Counted from the first letter of the stretch, positions 13,466 to 22,323 are shown. The stretch is DNA of 64,000 nucleotides from Phycicoccus sp. Soil802 (GCF_001429605.1 NZ_LMSS01000001.1:557469-621468); one strand, 5' to 3'. Program-made: numbers and translations. Notes: generated from the letters alone by a model not told the origin.

Positions 13466-14320
13466 ATGGTGATCGAACTCGAAGACGTCCCGGAGCTCAA
13501 CAACCCCGTGGTGATCGCTGCCTTCGAGGGCTGGAACGACGCGGGTGAGGCGGCCACGGCCGTGATCGACCACCTCATCGACGTCTGGGACGCCGACGCC
13601 ATCGCGGCGCTCGACCCCGAGGACTACTACGACTTCCAGGTCAACCGTCCGCGCGTCGTCCTCGAGGACGGCCGTCGCCGGATCCACTGGCGCACCACGC
13701 GGATCCTCGTGGCCCGGTCCGCGGGGCTGGACCGCGACGTCGTGCTCATCCAGGGCATCGAGCCGTCGTTCCGCTGGCGGGCCTTCACGATCGAGCTGAT
13801 GGAGTTCGCGCAGGAGGTCGGCGCGAGCACCGTGTTCACGCTCGGCGCGCTGATGGCCGACGTCGCCCACACCCGGCCGATCCCGGTCACCGCCACCTCC
13901 GACGACGACGACGTGATCCACCGGTTCGACCTCGAGCCGAGCCGCTACGAGGGACCCACCGGGATCGTCGGTGTGCTCGCCGACGCAGCCACCCAGTCGG
14001 GCATGCAGTCACTCTCCTGCTGGGCCGCCGTGCCCCACTACGCAGGTCACTCCCCCTCGCCGAAGGCAACCCTGGCGCTGGTCTCCCGGCTCGAGGAGCT
14101 GCTCGACGCCACCATCCCCCACGGCGACCTCGCCGAGGGGGCCAAGGCGTGGGAACGGGGCATCAACGAGCTCGCCGACACCGACGAGGAGGTCGCCGAG
14201 TACGTCCAGTCCCTCGAGGAGGCGCAGGACACCGCCGACCTGCCGGAGGCGAGCGGTGACGCCATCGCCAGGGAGTTCGAGCGTTACCTGCGTCGGCGCG
14301 GCCAGGAAGGGCCCGGCTGA
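13466..14320 (+). CDS. PAC2 family protein
   Basis: A 284-residue member of the PAC2 (proteasome assembly chaperone 2-like) family, opening with the family hallmark VVIAAFEGWNDAGEAATAV and continuing with ILVARSAGLDRDVVLIQGIEPSFRW and GALMADVAHTRP. The C-terminal 70 residues are acidic and helical. AAGGAG precedes the ATG at 13466 by 2 nt and the following GTG by 5 nt, so either could be used. In mycobacteria the homologue also lies beside metH, not far from mpa. A role in proteasome assembly is suggested only by the family name; bacterial members have no settled function. Confidence 0.87.
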   Translation: MVIELEDVPELNNPVVIAAFEGWNDAGEAATAVIDHLIDVWDADAIAALDPEDYYDFQVNRPRVVLEDGRRRIHWRTTRILVARSAGLDRDVVLIQGIEPSFRWRAFTIELMEFAQEVGASTVFTLGALMADVAHTRPIPVTATSDDDDVIHRFDLEPSRYEGPTGIVGVLADAATQSGMQSLSCWAAVPHYAGHSPSPKATLALVSRLEELLDATIPHGDLAEGAKAWERGINELADTDEEVAEYVQSLEEAQDTADLPEASGDAIAREFERYLRRRGQEGPG

Positions 14321-14324
14321 GGGC

Positions 14325-15572
14325 TCAGACCCGGACGCCGAGGATGGCGTCCAGCGCGCGCGCGAGGACGCCGGCCGAGGTGCCGTCGGCCCCACCGCGG
14401 GTGAGGGTCTGCTTCGCCCAGGCGTCGACGGCCGCCAGCGCCCCCGGGGTGTCCAGGTCGTCCGCGACCCGCGCCCGGATCGCCTCGACGGCCTGGGCCG
14501 AGTCGGGGGCGGAGTTGACCGACAGCGCCGCGCGCCAGGTGTCGAGCCGGGCCTGGGCCTGCTCGAGCACGGCGTCGGTCCAGGACCAGTCGGTGCGGTA
14601 GTGCTGCCCGAGCAGGGCGAGCCGGATCGCCATCGGGTCGACCCCGTCGGCCCGCAGCTTGGAGACCAGGACGAGGTTGCCCTTGGACTTGCTCATCTTC
14701 TCGCCGTGCAGGCCCACCATCGCCTGGTGCGTGTAGGTCCGGGCGAACGGCCGCTGGTCGGTCAGCACGACCGCCTGGGTGGCACTCATTTCGTGGTGCG
14801 GGAAGACCAGGTCGGTGCCGCCACCCTGGACGTCGAACGACATGCCCAGGTGGTCCAGCGCGATCGCGGTGCACTCGATGTGCCAGCCGGGGCGGCCCTG
14901 CGGGAGGCCGTCGACGGCCCACGAGGGCTCGCCGTCGCGAGCGGCCCGCCACAGCAGCGGGTCGAGCCGGTCGCGCTTGCCGGCCCGGTCTGGGTCGCCA
15001 CCGCGGTCGGCGAAGACGGCCAGCATCTGCTCGCGGGTCCAGTTCGAGACCGCGCCGAAGCCCGCGTCGGTGGAGATGTCGAGGTAGAGGTCGTCGCCGT
15101 CGGAGTCCGGGGTGTCGACCGAGTAGGCGGCACCGCGTTCGAGCAGGGCCCGGACTGCGGCACCCACCGGCTCGATGCTCTCGACGACCCCCACGTAGTG
15201 GTCGGGCGGGATCACGGCCAGCGCGGTCATGTCCTCACGGAAGAGGGCGATCTCCTCCGCGGCCAGGTCCTCCCAGTCGATGCCGTCACGGTTGGCGCGC
15301 TCGAGGAGCGGGTCGTCGACGTCGGTGATGTTCTGCACGTACTCGACGTCGTGGCCGGCGTCGCGCAGGGCCCGCCCCAGGACGTCGAACGTCACGTAGG
15401 TCGCGGCGTGCCCCATGTGCGTCGCGTCGTAGGGCGTGATCCCACAGACGTACATCCGCGCGGTCGGTCCGGGCGTGATCGCGCGGACCGCTCCGGTCGC
15501 CGAGTCGAAGACCTGCACGGGGTGGCCGGTGCCGGGCACGGCGGGACGGAACGGGGTGGGCCAGGAGATCAC
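14325..15572 (-). CDS. mshC: Mycothiol biosynthesis cysteine ligase MshC
   Basis: ATP-dependent ligase joining cysteine to glucosaminyl-inositol, the third enzymatic step to mycothiol, the actinobacterial low-molecular-weight thiol. The 415 residues are a shortened cysteinyl-tRNA synthetase fold: zinc/adenylate motif YVCGITPYDATHMGHA (about 42-57), GWHIECTAIA, FPHHEMSATQA and the KMSKSKGN loop. It lacks the long tRNA-binding C-terminus of CysS, which separates the two. The GTG start has TAGGCT (15579-15584, minus) 6 nt upstream. It lies downstream of DUF3090 and the SCO1664-type gene, the usual actinobacterial order. Confidence 0.95.
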   Translation of the reverse strand: MISWPTPFRPAVPGTGHPVQVFDSATGAVRAITPGPTARMYVCGITPYDATHMGHAATYVTFDVLGRALRDAGHDVEYVQNITDVDDPLLERANRDGIDWEDLAAEEIALFREDMTALAVIPPDHYVGVVESIEPVGAAVRALLERGAAYSVDTPDSDGDDLYLDISTDAGFGAVSNWTREQMLAVFADRGGDPDRAGKRDRLDPLLWRAARDGEPSWAVDGLPQGRPGWHIECTAIALDHLGMSFDVQGGGTDLVFPHHEMSATQAVVLTDQRPFARTYTHQAMVGLHGEKMSKSKGNLVLVSKLRADGVDPMAIRLALLGQHYRTDWSWTDAVLEQAQARLDTWRAALSVNSAPDSAQAVEAIRARVADDLDTPGALAAVDAWAKQTLTRGGADGTSAGVLARALDAILGVRV

Positions 15573-15594
15573 AGCGGAAGCCTACGGGGAGGGC

Positions 15595-16407
15595 TCAGAG
15601 CGGCGGCCACGGGATGGCCGGCCAGTCACCGGAGGGCACCGGGTATGCCGCGTGGTCGAGCAACGCGGCGCACCTGGCCGCCAGGGCGGTCACCTCGACC
15701 GGGGTGAGCAAGGGGGCGAGCTCGGTCCGCAGGGTCGACCCACCGTCGGCGAGGGCGTCACCGACCCGGGTGATCCGGACGACGTCGTCGTCCGGGAGCG
15801 GCTGCCCGGCGAAGCCCCACAGGACGGTGCGCAGCTTGGGGTCCTCGTGCAGGCTCACCCCGTGGTCGAAGCCGCGGAGCCGGTCGCCCTCGCGGACGAG
15901 GTGCGACCCCTTGCGGTCGGAGTTGTTGATGACCGCGTCGAACGCGGCGACGGCGCGGACCACGGGGCTGTCCTCGTGGACCACGACGACCGGACGGCCC
16001 CGCTCGTCCTCGCCCCGCAGTACCGCCAGCCACCCCGGCGGCACCTCGTCGGGGGTGACCAGGTCGACCACGTAGTCGGGGGCCGTCTCCGGGTCACCGA
16101 CCCAGCGCTGCACCGAGCCCGGACCCCGTGGTCCGTCACGCAGCACCGTCTCGGGCACGACGTCCCACCCGCCCGTCGAGCTGATCAGGTGGGCGGCGAC
16201 CTCCCGGGCGGCCAACGACCCGTCCGGGAAGTCCCAGAGCGGCCGTTCGCCCCGGATCGGCTTGTAGATCGCCAGCGGTCCCTCGTCGTCCTCGAGCCGC
16301 ACCAGCAGCGCGAGGTTCGAGGCGTCGGCCAGCGCTCCCAGCACCACCAGGTCTGCGCGCGCCAGGAGGTCGAGGGAGACCGACGGGCCACCTGCGGGCT
16401 GGGTCAG
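15595..16407 (-). CDS. SCO1664 family protein (phosphatidylinositol-kinase-like fold)
   Basis: Conserved actinobacterial protein of unknown role with a PI3/4-kinase-like or aminoglycoside-kinase-like core: GPLAIYKPIRGERPLWDFP, then FDAVINNSDRKGSHL and LRGFDHGVSLHED as catalytic-loop and metal-loop counterparts. The first ATG/GTG/TTG in frame is GTG 16347 (250 residues), but that leaves out the LLARADLVVLG segment that precedes DASN in relatives. A CTG at 16407 overlaps the upstream stop as CTGA, copying the ATGA/GTGA couplings used elsewhere here, so I place the start there (270 residues). Grouped with DUF3090, the histidine phosphatase and mshC. Confidence 0.8.
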   Translation of the reverse strand: MTQPAGGPSVSLDLLARADLVVLGALADASNLALLVRLEDDEGPLAIYKPIRGERPLWDFPDGSLAAREVAAHLISSTGGWDVVPETVLRDGPRGPGSVQRWVGDPETAPDYVVDLVTPDEVPPGWLAVLRGEDERGRPVVVVHEDSPVVRAVAAFDAVINNSDRKGSHLVREGDRLRGFDHGVSLHEDPKLRTVLWGFAGQPLPDDDVVRITRVGDALADGGSTLRTELAPLLTPVEVTALAARCAALLDHAAYPVPSGDWPAIPWPPL

Positions 16408-16943
16408 CGCTTGTACCCGTTCGAGCGGGGGCAGATGTGCCCCTCGGGTTCGAGCGGACCGCCGCAGAACGGGCAGGGCGGTCGACCCGCGGACACCACG
16501 GACTGGGCGCGCCGCGCGAACGCGCGCGCCCGGGACGGTGGCAGCACGACCCGCATCTGCCGCGGTTCCTCGGCGAGGACCTCCGGGTCGACCCCGGCCT
16601 CCGGGTCGTCGGGGTCGCGGTCGAGCGCCTCGATGATGATCACCTGGCGGTCCTCGTCCCAGGCCAGGCTCAGCGTGGTGACGCGGAAGTCGTCCTCGAT
16701 GGGGGTGTCGAGGGGCGCGTTGTCGACCACCTCGGCGGCCGCGTGGTCGGCTCCCTCGCCCCCGGCGTAGCTGTCCAGCAGGTCGTTGATCCGGTCGGCG
16801 AGGACCGAGACCTGCTGCTTCTCCAGCGAGACGCTGGTCAGCCGGCGCCCCTCACTGGCCTGGAGGAAGAAGGTCCGCTGCCCCGGCGGACCGACGGTGC
16901 CGGCGACGAACCGGTCCGGTGGATCAAACTCGACGAGCCCCAT
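16404..16943 (-). CDS. DUF3090 family protein with C-terminal zinc ribbon
   Basis: A 179-residue actinobacterial DUF3090 protein. The N-terminal two thirds is a compact alpha/beta domain; the tail carries CPFCGGPLEPEGHICPR, a Cys-x2-Cys...His/Cys zinc ribbon (about 157-173). Function unknown; it always travels with a SCO1664-type protein and a histidine phosphatase, so the three may act on one substrate. TAGAGT (16950-16955, minus) ends 6 nt before the ATG, arguing for a leaderless transcript. Its stop overlaps the proposed CTG start of the next gene. Confidence 0.9.
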   Translation of the reverse strand: MGLVEFDPPDRFVAGTVGPPGQRTFFLQASEGRRLTSVSLEKQQVSVLADRINDLLDSYAGGEGADHAAAEVVDNAPLDTPIEDDFRVTTLSLAWDEDRQVIIIEALDRDPDDPEAGVDPEVLAEEPRQMRVVLPPSRARAFARRAQSVVSAGRPPCPFCGGPLEPEGHICPRSNGYKR

Positions 16944-16952
16944 GGCAAAACT

Positions 16953-17651
16953 CTAACCGGCTCCCCCACCGACGGTTGCGTCGCCCGACCCGGGCACCTC
17001 CGCCGGAGCCTGGAAACGCGTGAGGTCGGGTGCGAGGTCGTTGGCGGCCAGGAGGAAGGTGTGCCGGCTGCCGTAGCGCACGACGGACACCGAGGCGGGG
17101 TCAGCGGTGTAGCGCTGGAAGCGGGCCAGACCCGACCCGGTCGCCTCGGCCAGGGTGGCCTTGAGGAGGTCGCCGTGCGTGACCGCCACCCACAGCGCGA
17201 ACTCCCCGGACGCGGCCGAGACCTCCGCGTCGTGGCGCCGCACTGCCGCGACGACGCGGTCACTCATCTCCCGGAGGCTCTCCGCGGCATACCGGTCGTC
17301 GTCGGGGAAGCGCGCAGCCTCGGGGTCGTCCTGGACGGTCCGCCAGAGCGGCTCCTTGGCCAGGTCCTTGAGCGCCCGGCCGGTCCACGCGCCGTAGGCG
17401 CACTCCTGCAGGTCGTCGTCCACCGTGACCTCCACGCCGGCTGCGGCGGCCAGGGGCGCGGCCGTCTCGAGGCAGCGTTCGAGGGGGCTGCTCACCACGC
17501 GGACCACCGGGAGGTCGCGGAACCGTTCGGCCAGCTGGTCGGCCTGCTCCCGACCCCGATCGGTGAGGTGTATGCCGGGGAGCCGGCCCGCGAGGACACC
17601 GTCGCCGTTGGCGCTCGAGTGGCCGTGGCGGACCAGCAGGACGGTGGGCAC
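16953..17651 (-). CDS. Histidine phosphatase family protein (MSMEG_4193-type)
   Basis: A 232-residue member of the phosphoglycerate mutase-like superfamily. Catalytic signature LVRHGHSSANG at about 6-16, second Arg in SSPLERCLETA, acid residue in LQECAYGAWTG, and second His in VAVTHGDLLKA. It ends in a Gly-rich tail. The genomic pairing with DUF3090 and SCO1664-type genes matches the MSMEG_4193 subgroup, whose substrate is not known to me. The GTG start lies 6 nt after TAGAGT (17658-17663, minus). It probably leads the operon that runs to mshC. Confidence 0.88.
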   Translation of the reverse strand: MPTVLLVRHGHSSANGDGVLAGRLPGIHLTDRGREQADQLAERFRDLPVVRVVSSPLERCLETAAPLAAAAGVEVTVDDDLQECAYGAWTGRALKDLAKEPLWRTVQDDPEAARFPDDDRYAAESLREMSDRVVAAVRRHDAEVSAASGEFALWVAVTHGDLLKATLAEATGSGLARFQRYTADPASVSVVRYGSRHTFLLAANDLAPDLTRFQAPAEVPGSGDATVGGGAG

Positions 17652-17727
17652 GTGCGCACTCTACGGCGCGGCATCGATTTTCGGGCACGGTCTCGCGGGA
17701 CCGTCGGGGACGTGGTGGAGTAGCCCC

Positions 17728-18708
17728 GTGATCGTGGACCAGGCCATCTACCGCCAAGGCCAGCGGCTCCCCTGCGGCGACCTCAGCGACGCCCTCGAGG
17801 ACCTGCGCGGCGGCGACGACCCACACGCCTTCCTCTGGATCGGGCTCAAGAACCCCACCGACGCCGAGTTCGACCTGGTCAACGACGAGCTCAAGCTCCA
17901 CCCGCTCGCCGTCGAGGACGCCGTCAAGGGCAACCAGCGACCCAAGGTCGAGCTCTACGACAACACCATCTTCGTCGTGATGAAGACGTTGCGGTACATC
18001 GAGGAGACCTCGGACGTCGAGACCGGTGAGGTGATGCTCTTCGTCGGCGACCGGTTCGTCGTGACCGTCCGACGGGGCGAGGCGAACCCGCTCGCGGGGG
18101 TGCGGCACAACCTCGAGGGCAACGTCGACACCCTCCGCCACGGCGCCATCGCCGTCGTCCACGCAGTGATGGACAGCATCGTCGACAACTACGTCTCCAT
18201 CGATGCCGAGCTCCAGAAGGACCTCGAGGACATCGAGGCGTCGGTCTTCACGGGAGCGAACCGGGTCAGCTCGGCCACGATCTACCGGCTCAAGCGCGAG
18301 GTCCTGGAGTTTCGTCGGGCCGCCGTGCCGCTGGCGGCGCCGCTGAAGATGCTGCACGACGGCTCGCGGTCACCGTTGCCGCAGAAGGAGGTCCGGCTGC
18401 TCTTCCGGGACGTGGCCGACCACCTCCTGCGGGTGATCGACCACGTGGAGTCGTACGACCGGCTCCTGACCGACATCCTCAACGCCCACCTCGCCCAGAT
18501 CTCGGTCCAGCAGAACTCCGACATGCGAAAGATCTCGGCCTGGGTCGCGATCGCCGCCGTGCCGACGATGATCGCGGGGATCTACGGCATGAACTTCGAG
18601 AACATGCCCGAGCTCAAGTGGCACTACGGCTACTACCTCGTCGTCGCCATCATGGCGGCCGCGTGCCTGGGGCTCTACCGGGCGTTCCGGAAGTCCGGGT
18701 GGCTGTAG
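17728..18708 (+). CDS. corA: CorA family magnesium/cobalt channel
   Basis: A 326-residue pentameric divalent-cation channel of the inner membrane. A long cytoplasmic alpha/beta and helical funnel (1-265) is followed by two membrane helices; the first ends in the selectivity signature GMN (287-289) and the loop FENMPEL joins it to the second. The C-terminus is basic (FRKSGWL), as usual. I chose GTG 17728, preceded by GGTGGAG with 7 nt spacing. The gene stands between the histidine phosphatase and uppP, facing uppP, with 9 bp between their stops. Confidence 0.93.
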   Translation: MIVDQAIYRQGQRLPCGDLSDALEDLRGGDDPHAFLWIGLKNPTDAEFDLVNDELKLHPLAVEDAVKGNQRPKVELYDNTIFVVMKTLRYIEETSDVETGEVMLFVGDRFVVTVRRGEANPLAGVRHNLEGNVDTLRHGAIAVVHAVMDSIVDNYVSIDAELQKDLEDIEASVFTGANRVSSATIYRLKREVLEFRRAAVPLAAPLKMLHDGSRSPLPQKEVRLLFRDVADHLLRVIDHVESYDRLLTDILNAHLAQISVQQNSDMRKISAWVAIAAVPTMIAGIYGMNFENMPELKWHYGYYLVVAIMAAACLGLYRAFRKSGWL

Positions 18709-18717
18709 GAGGTCCGC

Positions 18718-19575
18718 CTAGGTGGCGGTCATCCAGCCGGCCGCCAGCACCACGAGCAGCACCAGCCCCAGCGCGACCCGGTACCAGACGAACGCCGTGA
18801 TCTTGTTGCTGCTCACGAACTTCAGCAGCCAGGCGATCGACGCGTAGGCCACCACGAAGGACACGATGACGCCGACGATGATCGGCCCCACGCCCAGCAG
18901 CTCGAGGTGGTCGGACTCGCTGAGCATCTCGAAGACGCCGGCCGCCGTCAGGGCCGGGATCGCCATGAAGAAGGACAGCCGGGTCGCGGTCAGCCGGTCG
19001 AGGCCACGGAACAGGCCGGCCGAGATGGTCGCACCCGAGCGGGAGACGCCGGGCACCAGCGAGGCGCACTGGACCAGCCCGATGACGAGTCCGTCGGTGA
19101 GGGTCACCTGTCCCTCACCGCGCTCCTCGCCCCGCGTCGCCAGCATCGCGTGGCGGCTCTCGGCGAGCCACATCACGGCACTCCAGGCGATGAGGGCGGC
19201 GGCGACGACCCACAGGCTGCGCAGGCCCCCGCTGATCAGGTCCTTGGCCGCGAAGCCCACGATCCCCACCGGGATCGAGCCCACGATGACCGCCCACGCG
19301 AGCTGGTAGTCGTGGTGGGTCCGCGCCTGCGCGCTGCCGAGACCGGCGAACCAGGCACCGAGCAGCCGGGCGATGTCCTTGCGGAAGTAGAGCAGGGTGG
19401 CGAGGATCGCGCCCAGCTGGATGACGGCCGTGTAGGCGGTGACCCCGGGGGCGTCGACCTTGAGGCCGAGCAGCTTCTCCGTGATGGTCAGGTGGCCCGT
19501 GGAGGAGACCGGGAGGAACTCGGTCAGGCCTTCCACGATGCCGAGGATCAGGGCGTCGAGATAGCTCAGGGTCAA
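18718..19575 (-). CDS. uppP: Undecaprenyl-diphosphatase (BacA type)
   Basis: Recycles undecaprenyl pyrophosphate to the monophosphate carrier used for peptidoglycan and glycan export; also confers low-level bacitracin resistance. The 285 residues carry the two family signatures, EGLTEFLPVSSTGHL (about 15-29) and PGVSRSGATI (about 172-181), in a multi-pass membrane protein. The start is TTG 19575 with GGAAAG about 10 nt upstream. In mycobacteria uppP closes the same gene neighbourhood. Confidence 0.95.
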   Translation of the reverse strand: MTLSYLDALILGIVEGLTEFLPVSSTGHLTITEKLLGLKVDAPGVTAYTAVIQLGAILATLLYFRKDIARLLGAWFAGLGSAQARTHHDYQLAWAVIVGSIPVGIVGFAAKDLISGGLRSLWVVAAALIAWSAVMWLAESRHAMLATRGEERGEGQVTLTDGLVIGLVQCASLVPGVSRSGATISAGLFRGLDRLTATRLSFFMAIPALTAAGVFEMLSESDHLELLGVGPIIVGVIVSFVVAYASIAWLLKFVSSNKITAFVWYRVALGLVLLVVLAAGWMTAT

Positions 19576-19627
19576 CGGTCTGCTTTCCGTTCAGTCGGGT
19601 GTGGCCGGGAGCGGTGCGGCGCCAAGG

Positions 19628-20686
19628 TCAGAGGCCAGTCTCCCCCATGAGCTCGGCCATGGTTCGCACGACATGCAGCCGCTCCTCTAGCCCGCCGGCG
19701 AAGGGTGCCACCGACAGGGTGCCGGTCCCGGCCTCGGCGTACCTCGACATCCGGTCGCGGATCCGGTCCCTGGGCCCGATCAGTGAGGTGGCGTCGATGA
19801 ACTCGAACGGCACGGCGGCGGCCGCATCTCGGTGCTGCCTGGCGAGGAAGAGGTCCTGCACCTGCGCCGCCGCCTCCTCGAAGCCCATTCGGACCGCGAG
19901 CTGGTTGTAGAAGTTCTGCTCGCGCGACCCCATGCCGCCGATGTAGAGCGCCGCATACGGGCGGATGGCGTCAGCGGCGGCCTGCACGTCGTCGGCGATC
20001 ACGACCGGCACCGACGGGGCGAGGTCGAACCCGTCGAGCGGGTCCTCCTCGGTCCCTTTCCCCGCGCGACGTCGGCCGGACACCACCGACTCGACGAGGT
20101 CGCCCGAGTGCTCCGGGCTGAAGAAGATCGCGTGCCACCCGTCAGCCACCTCACCGGTCAGCTCGAGGTTCTTCGGCCCCACCGCCGCGAGGTAGATCGG
20201 CAGGTCGGGGCGCGGTGGGTGGACGGTGAGCTTGAGCGCCTTGCCGGGACCGTCGGGCAGTGGCAGCGTGAAGTGCCGCCCGGCATACGCGAGGGTCTCG
20301 CGCCGCAGCGCCATGCGCACGATCTCGACGTACTCGCGGGTGCGGCCCAGGGGGGCCGTGAACGGGACGCCGTGCCACCCCTCGCTCACCTGCGGACCAC
20401 TGACCCCGAGCCCCAGCCGGAAGCGCCCCTTCGACAGGGTGTCGAGGGTCGCGGCGGTCATCGCCGTCATCGCGGGCGTGCGCGCCGGGATCTGCATGAC
20501 CGCGGCCCCGAGGTCGATCCGCTCGGTCAGCGCCCCGATCCAGGAGAGCACGGTGGGCACGTCCGAGCCGTACGCCTCGGCAGCCCACGCCACGGCATAC
20601 CCGAGCCGGTCGGCCTCCTGCGCGACGGCGACGTTGTCCTGGTCCACGCCCATGCCGAAGTAGCCGAGGTTCACTCCGAGTTCCAT
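19628..20686 (-). CDS. LLM-class F420-dependent oxidoreductase
   Basis: A 352-residue luciferase-like monooxygenase-fold enzyme, TIM barrel, expected to use coenzyme F420. Seen: MELGVNLGYFGMG at the N-terminus, ALTERIDLGAAVMQIPARTP, LGLGVSGPQVSEGWHG and YLAAVGPKNLELTGEVADGW, all typical of the F420 branch that includes Mer-like and TIGR03559-type proteins. Substrate unknown. ATG 20686 is chosen: TAACCT (20694-20699, minus) ends 7 nt before it, and the longer frame adds only a basic leader. It diverges from an aldo/keto reductase across 64 bp. Confidence 0.9.
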   Translation of the reverse strand: MELGVNLGYFGMGVDQDNVAVAQEADRLGYAVAWAAEAYGSDVPTVLSWIGALTERIDLGAAVMQIPARTPAMTAMTAATLDTLSKGRFRLGLGVSGPQVSEGWHGVPFTAPLGRTREYVEIVRMALRRETLAYAGRHFTLPLPDGPGKALKLTVHPPRPDLPIYLAAVGPKNLELTGEVADGWHAIFFSPEHSGDLVESVVSGRRRAGKGTEEDPLDGFDLAPSVPVVIADDVQAAADAIRPYAALYIGGMGSREQNFYNQLAVRMGFEEAAAQVQDLFLARQHRDAAAAVPFEFIDATSLIGPRDRIRDRMSRYAEAGTGTLSVAPFAGGLEERLHVVRTMAELMGETGL

Positions 20687-20750
20687 GGGTGCGAGGTTAG
20701 CGGCGGGTGCACCACGGGAACGCGGCGTGGGCCGACTACCGTACGGAACC

Positions 20751-21689
20751 ATGCGTCAGCGACGAATGGGGAGCTCTGGCCTGTCGGTCTCCCGCCTTGC
20801 CCTCGGCACGATGACCTGGGGCCGCACGACCGACGAGGCGGGCGCCCGCGAGCAGCTGCGCACGTTCCTCGACGCGGGTGGCACCCTGGTCGACACCGCC
20901 CACGGCTACTCCGACGGCACCTCCGAGGAGATCATCGGCCGGCTGATCGACGACGACGTGCCGCGCGAGGATCTCGTCATCTGCACCAAGTCGGGGATCT
21001 CCCGTCGATCTGGGCACCGGGTCGTCGACACCTCACGACACAGCCTGCTGAGCCAGCTCGACACCTCGCTCGAACGACTCGGCACCGATCACGTCGACCT
21101 GTGGCTGGTGCACACCTGGTCGGACGAGGCCCCGCTGACCGAGACGCTGTCGGCCCTCGAGTGGGCCGTCAGCACCGGTCGGGCGCGCTACGTCGGGGTC
21201 TCGAACTTCAGTGGCTGGCAGGTCGCGCGGGCCATGTCGCTGCTCGAGCAGGCGCGGGTCCCGTTGGTGGCCAACGAGGTCGAGTACTCCCTCACCAACC
21301 GCACGGCCGAGCCGGACCTGCTCGCCGCTGCCCAGGCCCTCGGGTTCGGGCTGCTTCCCTGGTCTCCGCTGGGGCGTGGGGTCCTGACCGGCAAGTACCG
21401 CAACGGGATCCCTGCTGACTCCCGTGCCGCGTCCCGCGACTTCCCGCGCTTCACCGCCCGCTACCTCGACGACCGCAGCACCGGCATCGTCGAGGCGCTC
21501 GCGATCGCGGCCAAGGGACTCGACGTCAGCCCTGCCGAGGTGGCCCTGGCCTGGGTGCGCGACCGCCCGGGCGTCGTCAGCCCGGTGGTCGGGGCGCGCA
21601 CCACCGCACAGTTGCGGACCTCACTGGCGAGCGAGTCGCTGGAGCTGCCCGAGGAGCTGGTGGCCGCCCTCGACGAGGTGTCTGCCTGA
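20751..21689 (+). CDS. Aldo/keto reductase
   Basis: A 312-residue NADPH-dependent (beta/alpha)8 oxidoreductase. The catalytic set is visible: Asp in LVDTAHGYSDG with the Tyr in GYSDG (about 45-53), Lys in VICTKSGI (about 78-85) and His in WLVHTW (about 117-122). The cofactor loop near the C-terminus reads SPVVGARTTAQLRTSL. It resembles YdhF/Tas-like reductases of small carbonyls; physiological substrate unknown. TACCGT (20737-20742) precedes the ATG by 8 nt without a ribosome site. Divergently placed with the F420 oxidoreductase, suggesting joint redox use, but that is inference. Confidence 0.9.
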   Translation: MRQRRMGSSGLSVSRLALGTMTWGRTTDEAGAREQLRTFLDAGGTLVDTAHGYSDGTSEEIIGRLIDDDVPREDLVICTKSGISRRSGHRVVDTSRHSLLSQLDTSLERLGTDHVDLWLVHTWSDEAPLTETLSALEWAVSTGRARYVGVSNFSGWQVARAMSLLEQARVPLVANEVEYSLTNRTAEPDLLAAAQALGFGLLPWSPLGRGVLTGKYRNGIPADSRAASRDFPRFTARYLDDRSTGIVEALAIAAKGLDVSPAEVALAWVRDRPGVVSPVVGARTTAQLRTSLASESLELPEELVAALDEVSA

Positions 21690-21702
21690 GCCGGCTGACC
21701 GC

Positions 21703-22053
21703 TCAGCGCTCGCTCTCGACCTCGTAGTCCGCGTCGTCGAGCCCGGAGTAGACACTGCCGTCGCCGTCCTCGTCACCGTGGTCGTCGAGCTCGTCGTCGT
21801 CCTCGTCGTCGTCGTCCTGGTCGTCGTCGTCGTCGTCTTCGTCGTCGTCGTCACCGTCGTAGATGTCGAGCGGCGTCATCTCGCCGTAGGCCTGGAGGAG
21901 GGCGTCGTCGTACGACGCGAAGGCGTCAGCCAGGTCGTCGTAGGCCGCGATCACGGTCGGGTCTTCCTCGCCCCGCTTGGAGGCCGATGCCTCGAGGTGC
22001 CGCTCGAACGCGGTCATGAGGTTGGCCAGCGCGCCACGCGGGTCTGCGGTCAT
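21703..22053 (-). CDS. Acidic actinobacterial protein with poly-Asp tail
   Basis: A 116-residue cytosolic protein. Residues 1-62 form a conserved-looking helical domain (PRGALANLMTAFERHLEAS, then DDLADAFASYDDALLQAYG); residues about 66-100 are almost only Asp and Glu. Related short proteins are found next to DUF5703 genes in other actinobacteria; I know no function. TACCGT (22060-22065, minus) ends 6 nt before the ATG. The run of GAC/GAG codons makes the opposite strand read as a false Thr/Val-rich frame. Confidence 0.75.
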   Translation of the reverse strand: MTADPRGALANLMTAFERHLEASASKRGEEDPTVIAAYDDLADAFASYDDALLQAYGEMTPLDIYDGDDDDEDDDDDDQDDDDEDDDELDDHGDEDGDGSVYSGLDDADYEVESER

Positions 22054-22092
22054 GGCTCGACGGTATCGGGTTCTGGGGCAAAATGGCGCACG

Positions 22093-22278
22093 ATGGTTGA
22101 GTACGAGTACCGCGTGGTGAGCTTCACCCGAACCGATTCACGATCCGACATCCGGCGGACGTTGACCGAGCATGCCGAGTACGGCCACTGGGAGCTGCAC
22201 CGCACCCGGATCTACCTGGGTGGCCAGCAGCGGACCTGGTTGCGCCGCAAGATCATCCGCGTGCCTCGCCCGCACTGA
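22093..22278 (+). CDS. DUF5703 family protein
   Basis: A 61-residue basic protein matching the small actinobacterial DUF5703 family by its YEYRVVSFTR opening, LTEHAEYGHWELHRTR middle and RRKIIRVPRP end. Compact beta-alpha-beta pattern; function unknown. It diverges from the poly-Asp protein gene across 39 bp, the arrangement also seen in relatives. ATG 22093 is the only start that gives the family length. Confidence 0.82.
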   Translation: MVEYEYRVVSFTRTDSRSDIRRTLTEHAEYGHWELHRTRIYLGGQQRTWLRRKIIRVPRPH

Positions 22279-22323
22279 CAGTCGTCAGCGCGGGCGAGTC
22301 CCACAGCGGTCCTCGGCGCGCGC

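Noticed and set aside
21621-21854. Frames made almost only of Thr/Arg or Val opposite the poly-Asp stretch
   Set aside because: Translation of a GAC/GAG repeat in other frames; the acidic protein is the coherent reading.
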